Below the pieces are notes generated by a model that made no database searches, was not told the DNA's origin, and saw nothing but the letters and a program-made list of their open reading frames with translations. From assembly GCA_003255065.1 (NCBI GenBank), contig QAOA01004257.1, forward strand, positions 57,488-121,487: DNA of 64,000 nucleotides, given 5' to 3'. Shown in pieces: positions 13,310 through 24,900 of this stretch. Position 1 is the stretch's first letter; each line of letters opens with the position of its first letter. The DNA is from Cercis canadensis. Its lineage: Eukaryota; Streptophyta; Magnoliopsida; Fabales; Fabaceae. The position numbers and the translations under genes are program-made.

Positions 13310-13758
13310 AACATAAGTCAACGAGTGGGATCCACGCGGCGTGCACGCGTGCGACAACAGCTGGGTCCCATCCCAATCCGCTGTAGGCTGCAGCCTCCGT
13401 TCTCTTAAGAGTCAGAGCCCTGAAAGTGACCCATTTTTGAATATTCTGCCGTCCTAATCATTTGGGGTAGACCTGCCCAAGTACCCACCCCTTTTCATCA
13501 CCCTTAATTCTCCTCTTGAATATCACAATTCACCAACAAGGGAAACCCAGAACACACACCACTCACTGACCCAATCATCCAAAACTGCTAATATGAACAC
13601 AGCGTGGGTTACTTCTCCTGTTCTCATTGCTCAACAACTCAACAAAAGTTGGGAAAGTTTAGAACTTTGGGCAGACCCATTTGGTAATCACTCACTACTG
13701 ATTAATTTGCATCATTCTTCAATGAGTGGAATACTGGGACTAGTTGACAAGTGAAAGG
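13310..13758 (+). other. GC-richer promoter-like island with a 54-codon ORF
   Basis: 13320-13440 is clearly richer in G+C than its surroundings and contains CACGCGGCGTGCACGCGTGC. It is followed by a C/A-rich stretch resembling a plant 5' UTR and then an ATG at 13594 opening a 54-codon frame (starts MNTAWVTSPVL, stop near 13758). A GTAATC that could act as a splice donor occurs inside the frame at about 13683. I do not recognise the product. It could be the first exon of a lost or short gene, a non-coding RNA start, or chance. Confidence 0.25.
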
Positions 13759-13759
13759 T

Positions 13760-15232
13760 CAAACAAGGACAGATTTTTTGTTCAAGAACTTACTAAATGC
13801 ATGTACAATTAGATCAAATTTCTTTGCACAACTTGTGTTTGATAAAATGTCTAAATGAATTCAATCAGATCTAGAATGTACTCTCATATGCCTTGATTGG
13901 TTACACAATCTTTATTGGGAGCCAACGCATTTATCAATGCTGTACGTGGAAGTCACCGAGTTCCTAAGGGAGCTCTATGATTAACAAAATGATAAACCCT
14001 CCACTTAAGGATGTATAATGGCAAAGGAAGACAAGAAAACAATCTCGGACAAATCTACGAATTAGCTTCTATTAATTTGTCTATAAGCTTCACGGTTCCC
14101 ACATTGCTTGCATGCATGCTAGGCTATTTTGGATGTATTATTTGCTGTGTTTTGGGCAATCATTAACAAGTGAGAAAATACTGTGGCTAATATCTATGAA
14201 AACAAAGCATGCAAGAAACTTAGTCAGCAATGCTTGCCCTAATCATTTTGAACAAATTAGGACATTTTTTTTTTCACTGCAATAGTTATCATTTATAGTG
14301 AAGGAAACAAAAAAAAAAACAAAACAAAACAAAATGAGGTCATATTGGTGTAAGCTTGAGGTGTGCAAACTGACAAATCGATAGCAAAAGAAAAGAAAAA
14401 AGGATGGCTAAATTTGTAAGACACAAAGTAGTGAGTGGTGACCTCCCCCACATGTGCTAGAAAGAAAAGGAGAGGGGATTAAAAAGGGGACAAAGCCAAA
14501 CGAGTGAGAGAAGAATAACGATTAAGAAGGAATACAAAAATGTGAAGTAGCCATGTTGGGTACTACGAGTCACATTGATAAAAATCAAGAAACTAAATGA
14601 AACAAGGCACATGAGAGTGGCAAGAATATTAAAGCAGCAAGCATGTTTTTGGTCGAGATCCATATGTATTTTTTAATCCTGCAACGTGTTTGACTTAATG
14701 CCATATCGTAATTTTTTAAGATTTTTCCTTTTGTCAAGTCAGCCACGAAGTCTTAAGGGTGGTGAAATATTGAAGCATGCTCTGTGCCTTACACGCCAAA
14801 GACTCATAATGGTTTGGTTTACTTCTGATCAAACATTGTCTTTGTTTAACTAGATTAACAGATTGGGGTTTACTCCTAAACATTGCGTAGGATGTCACTA
14901 AATTATTCGACATGGACTAATTTGGTGTGCTTACTTAAATTAATCTTTCTTAAATAGGTTGACTAATTGGAGTTTAATTCTACTTGTTGTATTAGAATTT
15001 TACAAACTTGGGCGTGATTAATTATGTTGATGTGACTGATAGATATTTTGTTAGTGATCGTCCAATGGGCCATCTAATTTTTGTTGATAATGCTTAGTCA
15101 TAAGTCAACAAGCTATAACCTTTTACAGAAGTCAACTGATATAATTCTGAAGCTTGACAAATATAGAGGCGAACCTTCAGGAGCATATTGAATGGTTAAC
15201 AATGAAAGCCTTTGACTTCAATTAAACAATTA
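13760..15232. other. Gene-free AT-rich stretch
   Basis: No open frame with protein character and no structured RNA recognised. The minus-strand frame at 14457-14663 is hydrophobic low-complexity and not credible. Confidence 0.55.
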
Positions 15233-15748
15233 GGGTTTGTTTGGGAGTTACTTTAGAGGAGAAAGAAAATGAGACGAGAAGAATAAAGCTCTCATCTCCC
15301 TTGTTTGAAAGATTTATCTTAAAAAATGAGATGAAACCGGTGGGTAAAATGCAACCCTTGCACTCATTTTTTGATTAATTTTCGTATTCCTCCANTCATT
15401 TTTTGATTAATTTTCTTATTCCTCCAAATTTGGGAATTTGGAAGGAAATATGTTAAATAACTATTATACTCCTTTTTTTTAAATAAAAAAAATTCATCAC
15501 CCCTTTATTAAGAAATAAGTGTATTATATTATTTAATTTTATATTAAATATGTCTATTTTAATAATAAAGGATAAAACTAGTAAAAATATTTTACAATAA
15601 GACTTTTCTTTTCATTTCCTCTCATTTTACTCATTTTAATCATTCAAACAAATGAAAGAAAAATCTCTCCCTTTTCCTTCCATTCCTTTCCCTCTCTTTC
15701 CTTTCCTCTCATTTCCTTTCCCCTCACTTCAAACTTCCAAACATACCC
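15233..15748. mobile_element. Tourist-like (PIF/Harbinger) MITE
   Basis: Left end GGGTTTGTTTGGGAG; the right end reads GGGTATGTTTGGAAG on the other strand. TTA occurs immediately outside both ends (15230-15232 and 15749-15751), a classic 3-bp Tourist target duplication. The inside is AT-rich and non-coding. Part of the length comes from the short N-flanked repeat at 15364-15426, so the true element is probably about 485 bp. It resembles the element at 2422-2836. Confidence 0.75.
15364..15426. repeat. 31-bp direct duplication around a single N
   Basis: 15364-15394 and 15396-15426 differ at one base (TTCGTATTCC versus TTCTTATTCC) on either side of an N at 15395. Same artefact pattern as the larger N-flanked duplications, lying inside a MITE. 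Confidence 0.75.
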
Positions 15749-17067
15749 TTAGGGTTTTGAGAATCGACACAATTCTGTTTTGGTGTGAAAACAATTCCCT
15801 TTTAAGCTTTGGGAGCATGATGCAAAATTATATTATATGATCTTTTTAGGCAAAAAATATGATCCCAAATTCAGCTCCTCATCATTATGTGAAAATAAAA
15901 GTGGAGTTCATATTATGTATGAACATACACTTGTCAAGCAAAGCCGAGTGTGTGAAGGATTAGTATATACTCTTTTACTTTGACTTGATCTAGTTACATT
16001 CATTCAACAGAGATAATATAAATTAATCTTATTTTCTGATTTTGGCTTATCTTGTTACTTGTTAGCTAATTCTACCGCATATTCTCTGAATTTTATTTAA
16101 ATTATATTTTGCTGCCTACTCACCCACCAAAAATTATTTTTAGTATAAAATTCCTTCCCACCAATAATATACTTTTCCGACGAAACCAACTAAGATTTCC
16201 ACTTGTTTCATCACAGCCGAAGGATTGCTTGTCTGCTTTACAAAAGTTGGCTCCCCAAACAGACAAGGGGTTATGGATATAATTTTTAAAGACTAGAAGA
16301 AAGTAAAATAATTCATTTATTAAGAACTTAGGTAGATACAAAGTTTCTTGTTCTAGAAACATCCACAAATTAATATAATATTTTAGTGGCTTCTTATTAT
16401 TATTACAAACCAATGTCCTATTAGGGCTTTGAGTGGCCACCATTATATGATTAATTAATTGTTTTTTATTAGAATACCCAAACTTTTAACGTTCAATAAT
16501 GTTAAGTAAATGTAATTCTTAAACATGTCTAAACCCTTGTTTTATCCTTACCAACCCCCCTCTAATCCCCATCACCCTCAATTGCAACTTTTTCAGTATC
16601 ATTATTATTATATTTATGTGCCCTAATTAATTATTTTTTTTAGAAAAAATATCAGCAGAGAAGAAATGTGCCTTTGACGCATGTGTGCCTTATGCGACCA
16701 TCTCTCTTTTCATTGACTTTGGTTCAAATTCTGCGCATTTGAAAATTGTGTGTGGGATTTCAACCATAAAGAAGGAGAGAGGGGGTGGCTATAGCTAGGA
16801 TGATGAACATGATTATGATGGTGATGACGATAAGAAAAAATAAAGAATTTGACTAAGCTAGCTAGTGGCCTTTGTGTGTCTCGTCACCAAATACGAGTCT
16901 TCTTCATCAGCTGGTGGGGTTGACATGGATCTTGACCCTCTTTGATGAAACATTCCTTAGAGTCATTATTTGGCCCCCACTTATGCACAACCTTTTTATA
17001 AAATCCTACAATATTTGAGGACTGCGTTTGAAAGCTGTTCTATTGCTTGTCCTCTTCTGCTCTAATA

Positions 17068-17091
17068 TTCTTCTTCTTCTTCTTCTTCTTC
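17068..17091. repeat. (TTC)8 microsatellite
   Basis: Eight uninterrupted TTC units inside a pyrimidine-rich tract. Confidence 0.9.
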
Positions 17092-17869
17092 TTTTTCTCT
17101 CTATCTCTCTCTCTTTCTTTTCTAAAACCCTTCTGTTCTTTACTTTGTCTCCAGCTGTGTGATGTTAATACGAGAATATATATTTTACCAATTAATTAAA
17201 GACGGCTAAAATGTTGTTTAAAAGACAAGACCATTATTTCCCACACACTTGCTACTTTAAGAATGATTGTTATGAATGGGCAAAAAAATAATAATAATTT
17301 GACCCTAGCTCTTTGGTTTACCTCATTTTCATTTTGGTATGCATTATTGGTTTAAAATGTATCACTATGCTCCTTGAGGTAATTAATTCTTATATTACAT
17401 AGCATCTCTGTGATTTTTTTTTTCTAGGTTTTTAATATAAAAACTTATATTGAACATGTGCAACACAAAGACACCCTTTACGATTTTATTTATTTATTTT
17501 TATCAAATTAATGTTTTAGTAATTAAGTAATTCTAAGACTATCCAATGGTACTGATGGTGTCGTGACTTTTGCATAATTAAGGCAAGTTCATGGCTCCAC
17601 TGGCCTTAGGTGGTATGAGAAGTTATAATTGAAATACTATGGAAAGAATTGGAGAGGAATAGGTTTCTTTGAGTTGCATATACGTAAGACATGCATTTTC
17701 CAATAGAAAATTGGCCGGAAGAAAGCTTTAGAGTCTTATATGGTAATAAAATTATTCTCAAAGGGTAAAATAACATATTTTAAACTACAGGGTGATAAAG
17801 GAAATCAAGCCAAACCAAATACAACAATTTAAACTCAAGAAAATTAGATCATTTTGCCCTTATAATTAA

Positions 17870-18105
17870 TGACAATAGTTTTAATTTTTTTTTAAGGGCA
17901 TATATAGGAGTAATTTTATATTTTATTAAATTTTAAAAATCACTTTTCTCTTTTTCTTTTTTCCTTTCATTTCACCCTATCCAAACACAAAAGAAAAAAG
18001 TTTTTTTTTTTTTTCTTTNAAAAAAGTTTTTTTTTTCTTTATTTTCAATCTTCTCTCCTCCTATTTTTTCTTTTTCTCTATTTTCTCCTCCCATCCAAAC
18101 ATAAG
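17870..18105. mobile_element. Possible degenerate MITE remnant with an N
   Basis: The right part has two phrases resembling the right ends of the other MITEs, ACCCTATCCAAACAC and CCCATCCAAACATAAG, within T/C-rich sequence like the inside of the 15233-15748 element. A single N at 18019 separates two copies of an A6-G-Tn-CTTT phrase, so part of the repetition is probably an assembly overlap. No left end or target duplication could be assigned. Confidence 0.3.
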
Positions 18106-20369
18106 ATTAAAGAAAATGACTTGCTGGAGGGGATATAGATAACATTTGTAGAAAGCATAAGTTGAAAAGAAAAGGTTTTCACTTGCTAGAAAGGATGATA
18201 AATAACATTTGGATGTAATGAATAAGTGATCAAAGACATAGAATATGAGAATTGCCTCTCATTTCTATCACTTTTGCCACTGCATCATATATATTTGAGT
18301 CTATCTTAACAAATTCTCAATCAATTTACCTATTGCGTTTAGTCTTTTTTTTTTTTTTTTAATTTATGATTGTTTAATATATTTATGTATTCAATTTCTT
18401 CGATTCACTCATATGTTGTACTTTTTTGAAAAAATTAAAATTGCCTAACAGAATCCTTATCTAACCATAAGTCTAACTAAGAATGAGTAGAGAGAAGAGT
18501 AAGGAAAGGAGGAATTGATAATGAAGAATCAATTTGCCAGGAAGTTCCCTTGACACGGCTGTACAATATTAATTAATTAAGCATCATTTTCTTGTTAAAA
18601 TAAGCAAAAACCTTTATTTATAAGAAGTAGCCAATGAGCTTAAGCGGCATGGGTCGGTTTCTAGGTTAACGAATAACAAGTGCACAGCATGACCTCACAT
18701 TTACATCATTCACAAGGGAGGGAGGGAGGGAGGAAGAAAAGAAAATCAAAAGGATATTGAGTTTCTTTACTTACTTGGCTATGAATATTTTAGTATTTAG
18801 AAGCAAAGGCAAAGACTGTAGGACCCTTCTGTTATAAGTCATGATGGGGAAATGAACAAGACCTACAATGGACCTACTCCTTACATTCCTTTCTCCACTT
18901 GTTTCTATGACTTCAAAGAACCTCTACAATACTACAACTCCTTTCATTTTAAATCAAAATAAATAAATTAAAAAAATGGGTCTCTTTCAATTATTTCCCT
19001 CCTTTTAGATATGCTAAACTGATGTTCAATTCATTTTCAATGTCAAGTTGGAAACAATTTAGAAGAAAAATAGAAAGCAAGAGAGGACCATCCTCAATCT
19101 GACCCCAGTCTGATCTTTAAACTCTTTTTGTCTCACCCATGCTTTCCTTGGTTTTCATTCAGCATCTCATATAATCACATAATAGATATTTTATTTTACA
19201 AGTTGAGGATTTATTTTATCACAAAAGAAAGAGGTTTTTATTTATTTATTTTGGTTACGATAATTTTAAGTTCAAACACAAAATTTACCAACTCTAAAGA
19301 CTATCTCAATACTACTAGATCATAGACTATTTGGTAGAGGGAGCAGATTAATATCCATAGCCATCTTCTTTTTTTCTTTCTAATATCTCTCACTCAAATT
19401 TTCTTTCCTAGGCCCAGCCGGTGTGCCATGAGTCATTTACTTCCCAATCCCAATCGTTAGCCCATTTCAGAAGTCAGGTAGAGTGGCCCAAACTTGACAT
19501 TGTTGACTTGATTTGGAAATACTCTATATTGGGATCTGCAATTTCAAGTAGGCAAATCTGGGCTAGCTGGTCTCCAGCTCTATCTGTATCAATGCACAGT
19601 CATACAGAAACCCAAAAGTAAAGAAGAAAGAAAAGAAAAATACTGAGTAAATGGGCTAGCAACTAGAAACTTAAATCTATTATGATATGGGCCTTAATCA
19701 GCTCCAGAGCGAGTCCAGGTCCAATTCTTATGTGGGTTGGTGTATTTCATTTTTCTCCTTACTAAGAAATTTTTTTATTAAAACAAAACTTCCATCTATA
19801 CATAGAGTAATTATCAATTCTTATTATTTATTAGAAATCTAATATATAATCACCGAATCATGCATCTTATATTTAGTTATCCGCATAAAATCCTTGCATT
19901 AAACTTTATTTAAAAGGTTATCAATTCTATTTATATTTAATAATTATTAAAGTAGTGTAGGTTAAAAAAGAATAAGAGAGAAATTTGAGTAATAACTTAA
20001 GTTAATATTTATCGTCTTTAAGAGTGAGGAGCTTCTCAAAATTCAAGATCGAATCTTGACATGTTTGTTTGTTGATGATTGTGATATTATTAGTTACTTA
20101 AATACTTACACCTTTTTTTTTTTATCACATAAAAAAAAAAATACTTACACCATGCTTTCTTGTAAATATCCATCTTTTTTTTTTAAAAAAAACTACAATC
20201 ATGATCATCCATGTTCATATATACAAATACACAATTGAATCGAGAAAAGAAGAAGAATATGAGTACTCTAATATTTACAAGGTTTTTGTTTTTGTTTTTT
20301 TTAAGGCACTTCATGGAATATGTAGAGTTACAAACTAGTTCTCTAATCTCTTTGATGGACCAATGATGA

Positions 20370-20989
20370 TCACCTTGATTTTAAAAGGGTGCCGGTTATG
20401 GGATGAAATTTGGTCTTGCAACTGGGGCATGTCACTAGCAGAACAGCTTTACGGTCTCCTTGCTTGTTCCTGCTTGAACTTGAACACTCAGGAGTTTCAT
20501 ACTTGCACCACCTTCTACACCTAGGACAAGCTTTCTTTCCAACTTTGACACTGTTCGATCCTTTCTTGTCTCTAAAACCTTGTTGATTCACAAAAACATG
20601 ATATTTTCCTTTAGGTGTGAGTGTTAGGACAACCCAAGCTCGGTTGATGAGTCTTAAACCTCCCACAGCTTCTAAAGAATGGCTCTTTGTTGGGTTCAAC
20701 AATGCAACCAAGTTGCTATGCTAGCTGCTTTTTGATGCTTTCCATGTCTGCATGACCATCTTTGATGCCAAACTTTGTACCAATCTGTTTCACCGTTGCT
20801 GTGTTTTTCAGAAGCTGCTTGGTGGACTTTGTAGGCAACAAGGGCTTCATCAATGCCGACCATTCTGGGATCTAGCTTTTTTGCCATGGTCGCAAATTTC
20901 ATGGCGGCTTCATAGTCTTGGCCTCTAAATTTCTCCTCAGCAATTTTTCTTGCAGCCTTGGCCACAGGATTTTTGAGTTTCTTGAACAT
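20370..20989 (-). pseudogene. DnaJ-like protein relic with degenerate J domain and zinc ribbon
   Basis: Begins MFKKLKNPVAKAARKIAEEKF, then an alpha-helical segment (QDYEAAMKFATMAKKL) typical of the N-terminus of a plant DnaJ/DUF3444 family. It leads into DWYKV, where a J domain should start. The frame is lost there (near 20771). GIKDGHADMESIKKQLA reads in the next frame, and a second shift near 20715-20722 moves to LVALLNPTKSHS, so the product needs two frame changes. The co-chaperone HPD tripeptide is absent (NPT in its place). The 3' part ends in a CPRC...CPSC zinc ribbon and a TGA at 20372-20370. Read literally, the first frame stops after 97 codons. It is either a pseudogene or a J-like gene with two sequencing errors. 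A TATA-like TATAAG lies at about 21088-21093 (minus). Confidence 0.7.
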
Positions 20990-21955
20990 TGTTAGGGAAT
21001 GGATCTCACAATTATGAAACTAGCTAGAAAGCCAGAGAAATAGAAGAAACAAATTGAAGAGTTGCTTTTTTGCTTCGGCTGTTTTCTCTTATAATGTGAA
21101 AGTTTCCGCTTTCCAATATGAATTAGGAAAAGTCATTTAATGATTTTCATTTTATTTACTCTTTAACCGCGTCAAGCATTGATTGAAATATATTGGATTG
21201 CAACTAATGTAAATTAAATTGATTCAAAAACATTCGTTCCTTGGATTACAATCCATAAGTAGTTATGTATATTGAATTAAGACTTAAAATCTTTTCAAGA
21301 TCAAAACATTAATTTAGCTACTAATTAATAACTAGTAGAATATTAATATAATAAAGGAACAAGAATGCTGAGGTCCTAAACTGGAAAAAGAAAAAAAGAC
21401 ACTTTGGTGCAGAAAAAATGTGTTTGTTAGATAGGTGAAATGATTAAAATAATTTTTTAGCTTTATATAGTTTTTTTTTGTTCGTAAATAAATAATGATT
21501 GTATTTGTAATAAAAAAATTTAAATTTTTTTAAAAAAATGAAGAGATTAACTTTGTAAGTCAAAGTATGTTTTATTAAGCTAGAGTTCATCTTCAACAGC
21601 TTTATATAATTATTATGTATTAAAAATATAGTTATCACATGAAAATATAAATAAAATAATTATATAATACTAATAAATATTTTAATAATTTTATCCAGTA
21701 TAATAAGCACTAAACACTCACTTGAAACTGCAATTTTGTTATTATACTTAACTATCTTTCTTCTTTAACTTTCAACTTGAAAATAATTTTCCTAAAATAA
21801 ATATGTATGATAAGATATCAGTATATTATCAGTTTTTTTTTTTNTTTTTTTTTTTTTTTTTTTCAATTAGTTGATGCAGTCACAACGTAGTGTGAGACGA
21901 GTGTCTGGGTTTGAGCGCGACTTGAGAGGGAAAGTAATCGGAAGTGTAGGGAGGC
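20990..21955. other. Region between divergent DnaJ-like relic and WDR25 gene
   Basis: Very AT-rich shared upstream region. It contains a T-run interrupted by a single N (about 21833-21863, N at 21844), whose length is therefore unreliable, and the short WDR25 5' leader. No clear TATA box for WDR25 was found. Confidence 0.5.
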
Positions 21956-24900
21956 ATGGATCTGCTGTGTGACGCATACTCGAACGGCTCAGACGACGAT
22001 GAAGAAGAACCGAAACGACAGAGGGTGGCCCTCCCTCCCTCGAACCCGCCAAATCCAAAACCCTATTTTGCTGATCCTCCTCCTCGTTCGAACCAGTCCG
22101 TGGACCTTCAAACACAAGCTCCGCTTTCTGGAAGATACATTTCCAAGCGACAACGAGCACTTTTAGTTCCTGTCCCCACTGTTTCTGACCCCGTCCCGGT
22201 TACATCTTCCTTCACACTATCTGGTATTTATTCTTTCCCTTTTGTTGCTATTAGCTCTGTTTGAACTGGCTCTGTATAAATTTTTGTAATTGTTGGAGCT
22301 ATTGTAGTTGTAGTGAGACAGGACAGGACCCGCTTTGGAAATCGCTGTTATAATAACAAGTGCATTTGATTAGATATATGAAAGACTTTTTCAGTTTGGA
22401 AAAATCTGCACTTTATTTGATGATCTTTTCTTTTGATTCATATGCAACCTGTGACTACTTATTTATTTATGTTCATGTCTATTTCATTCTGGGATGGTAC
22501 AAGCTGTTAAATTTTAGTATTTTGTTTCTTTTTGCTTTGTAATAAATCATGCTCTTGGTCTTACTTATTTCCCCTTCTTGTGGCATTATTTTAGCTTTAG
22601 GAATGTAATAGATATTGCCTTTCTTCAGTTTTTAAATTTTCTCTAACCTGCAGTGATGTTGGAGCAATTCTCCATTAGAGAGAATTTCGTGATTGGTTTG
22701 TTTAGTTAGTATCAAGGATAGAAGATACAATGAGATATCTTATGATCCGGTTACTGATATTACATCATTAACTTTGATTCATTTGCACTTAATGGCAAGA
22801 GACTGGAAATATCAAGAAGACTTTCTTCAGTTTTGAATTCTCTCTAAGCTGAACCAACTTTGATATTACAAGAAAATGATTGGTTTGCTTAGTTGATATC
22901 ATGATTGCATTATACGTACTGGGGCTTTTTCTTTTTTGATATTTTTAGGTAGACATAGGATATGTCATACACTTTTACTTGTTCAAGGAAAAAGAAAAGA
23001 GACATGTCCAATCATGACATCATATGCCCATTAGCTTTGTAAATACAAAAGTTTGGTTGTAGTGTGGATACTTGAGAGATAGCAGTAATGGATATAGTCT
23101 TCTCTGTAGGAGACAGAATAAAATTTTTAGTGTTACTTGTGGTTTTTGTCTTTATTCACTCATATAATCTCTTGTATGATTATTCCAATAATAAAAAAAA
23201 ATCTGCACTTAGTTTCTTGTCAGAGGTATTTACAAAAAATGAATACATATAAAATGATGTAAATTTTGGTAACGATACCGCAAGACCTCTTGCCTTAAAT
23301 ATATTTTGTATGAAGTAACTGTGATCTTTGTTGAAGTTCCCCGTCCCTCACCCAGTTTAAGGCCACCTACTGCTATTTAGTGTAGAAGGTTAATAGAAAA
23401 GAAGCACCTTAATTTTGAATCATTCTGGATTAGCATCTCTACACTGTGTTCTCTGGCTGAGTGATGAGTTTGCATAATTTGCAGTTTCTTGATTTCTTAT
23501 GACAGCACTTTTCTCTCTGATAGTTTCTTTAGAGGTACAGCATATTCTAATGCTTAATTCTATTATGTTGTTTCAAGTGTGAACTTTTATTCATTGGTAG
23601 AAGCAACTTCTCTGACTTTGTTCTTGTTCATAATCCCAGGAAGCATTGCAGATACTGGTCTACCTCATGGCATTTTATCATTGTTGAGAAATAAAGCAAA
23701 GGGTCATCTAAACCTAAATCAAGTACCTGAAAAGCTGTCTGTGGCTCTATATGGCCATACAAAAGCTGTCAATGCTATACATTGGTCATCCACTCATGGT
23801 GAGTTCTCTTTGTTGTCAAACTATTATCTTGATATGTCTGATGAGGGCCTTCTTCGTTTAGGAAAGAGTAATTTCTTTAAATGCTAGAAAATAATTATGC
23901 TTGCTGTATATATTTCTTGCATTGATCTGTTCATTAGAGTTAGAATACAGCTCATCTCCTTGCTTCTGCTGGGATGGATCACATGGTTTGCATATGGAAT
24001 GTGTGGAGCAGAGATCAGAAGAAAGCACATGTGCTAAACTTTCATAATGCAGCAGTGAAAGATGTAAAATGGTCTCAGCAAGGACTCTTTTTGCTTTCTT
24101 GTGGATATGATTGCATGTCAAGGTTGGTTGATGTTGAGAAGGGATTGGAGACTCAGGTTTTTAGTGAAGATCAAGTAGTTGGAGTTATCAGGTTCCATCC
24201 TGACAATCCAAACCTCTTTCTTTCTGGTGGATCAAAGGGCCGTATCAGATTATGGGATATCAGAACAGGAAAAGTAACCCATAACTATACTCGAAGTTTA
24301 GGTCCAATTCTGGATGTTGAGTTTACAATCAATGGGAAGCAATTCATTTCTTCAAGTGATGTATCTGGGAGTAATGTCAGTGAGAATTCTATTATTGTTT
24401 GGGATGTGTCAAGACAGGTTCCACTGTCCAATCAGGTGAGTGAATTCTCTCTCTCTTTGGTATTGTGTTTTCTGGGTCATTGCTTTGTGCCAAGTTGTTG
24501 CAAAGTTTGTTTATTATAGTAAGCTGGATTACTGATTTTTGGTAATAACTCTTTAAGCATCTGGAAAATTAGGTAGAAAGCACATGAATTTAATGCTTGC
24601 TATATTTATGTGAAATGATACTGCAAATAATGCAGTATAAGGTAAGAAATTTGACAAATTATTATTTCATTTCTGGAATTATTTATAGAGCATATACAGT
24701 AATCCAGTATAAATCTTACCACTTTTTAATACTTCAATTATGAGTAATGTTTCTTTTATTTGACATTTTCTGTGTCCAGATGTCATCTTTAAAACTTTGT
24801 CATATCAGGTTAGAATAGCACAGTTAATAATCCTCATTTTTCTTCATGTAAACTTGTCTTCTCTTTAGGGACCAGACCCTGTCTTTTTCCCAAATATAGA

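Larger units (their letters stand above)
15752..20369. other. Gene-free AT-rich stretch
   Basis: Contains a possible third MITE-like remnant (17870-18105), a GGGA repeat near 18717-18735 and a TTC microsatellite. A promoter-like patch at 16880-17160 has TTTTTATAAAATCC near 16993 followed by a pyrimidine-rich stretch like a 5' UTR, but no coding sequence follows. Nothing else supported. Confidence 0.5.

Noticed and set aside
15652-15840. 62-codon ORF rich in Pro, Phe and Ser
   Set aside because: Reads the pyrimidine-rich right end of the MITE at 15233-15748.
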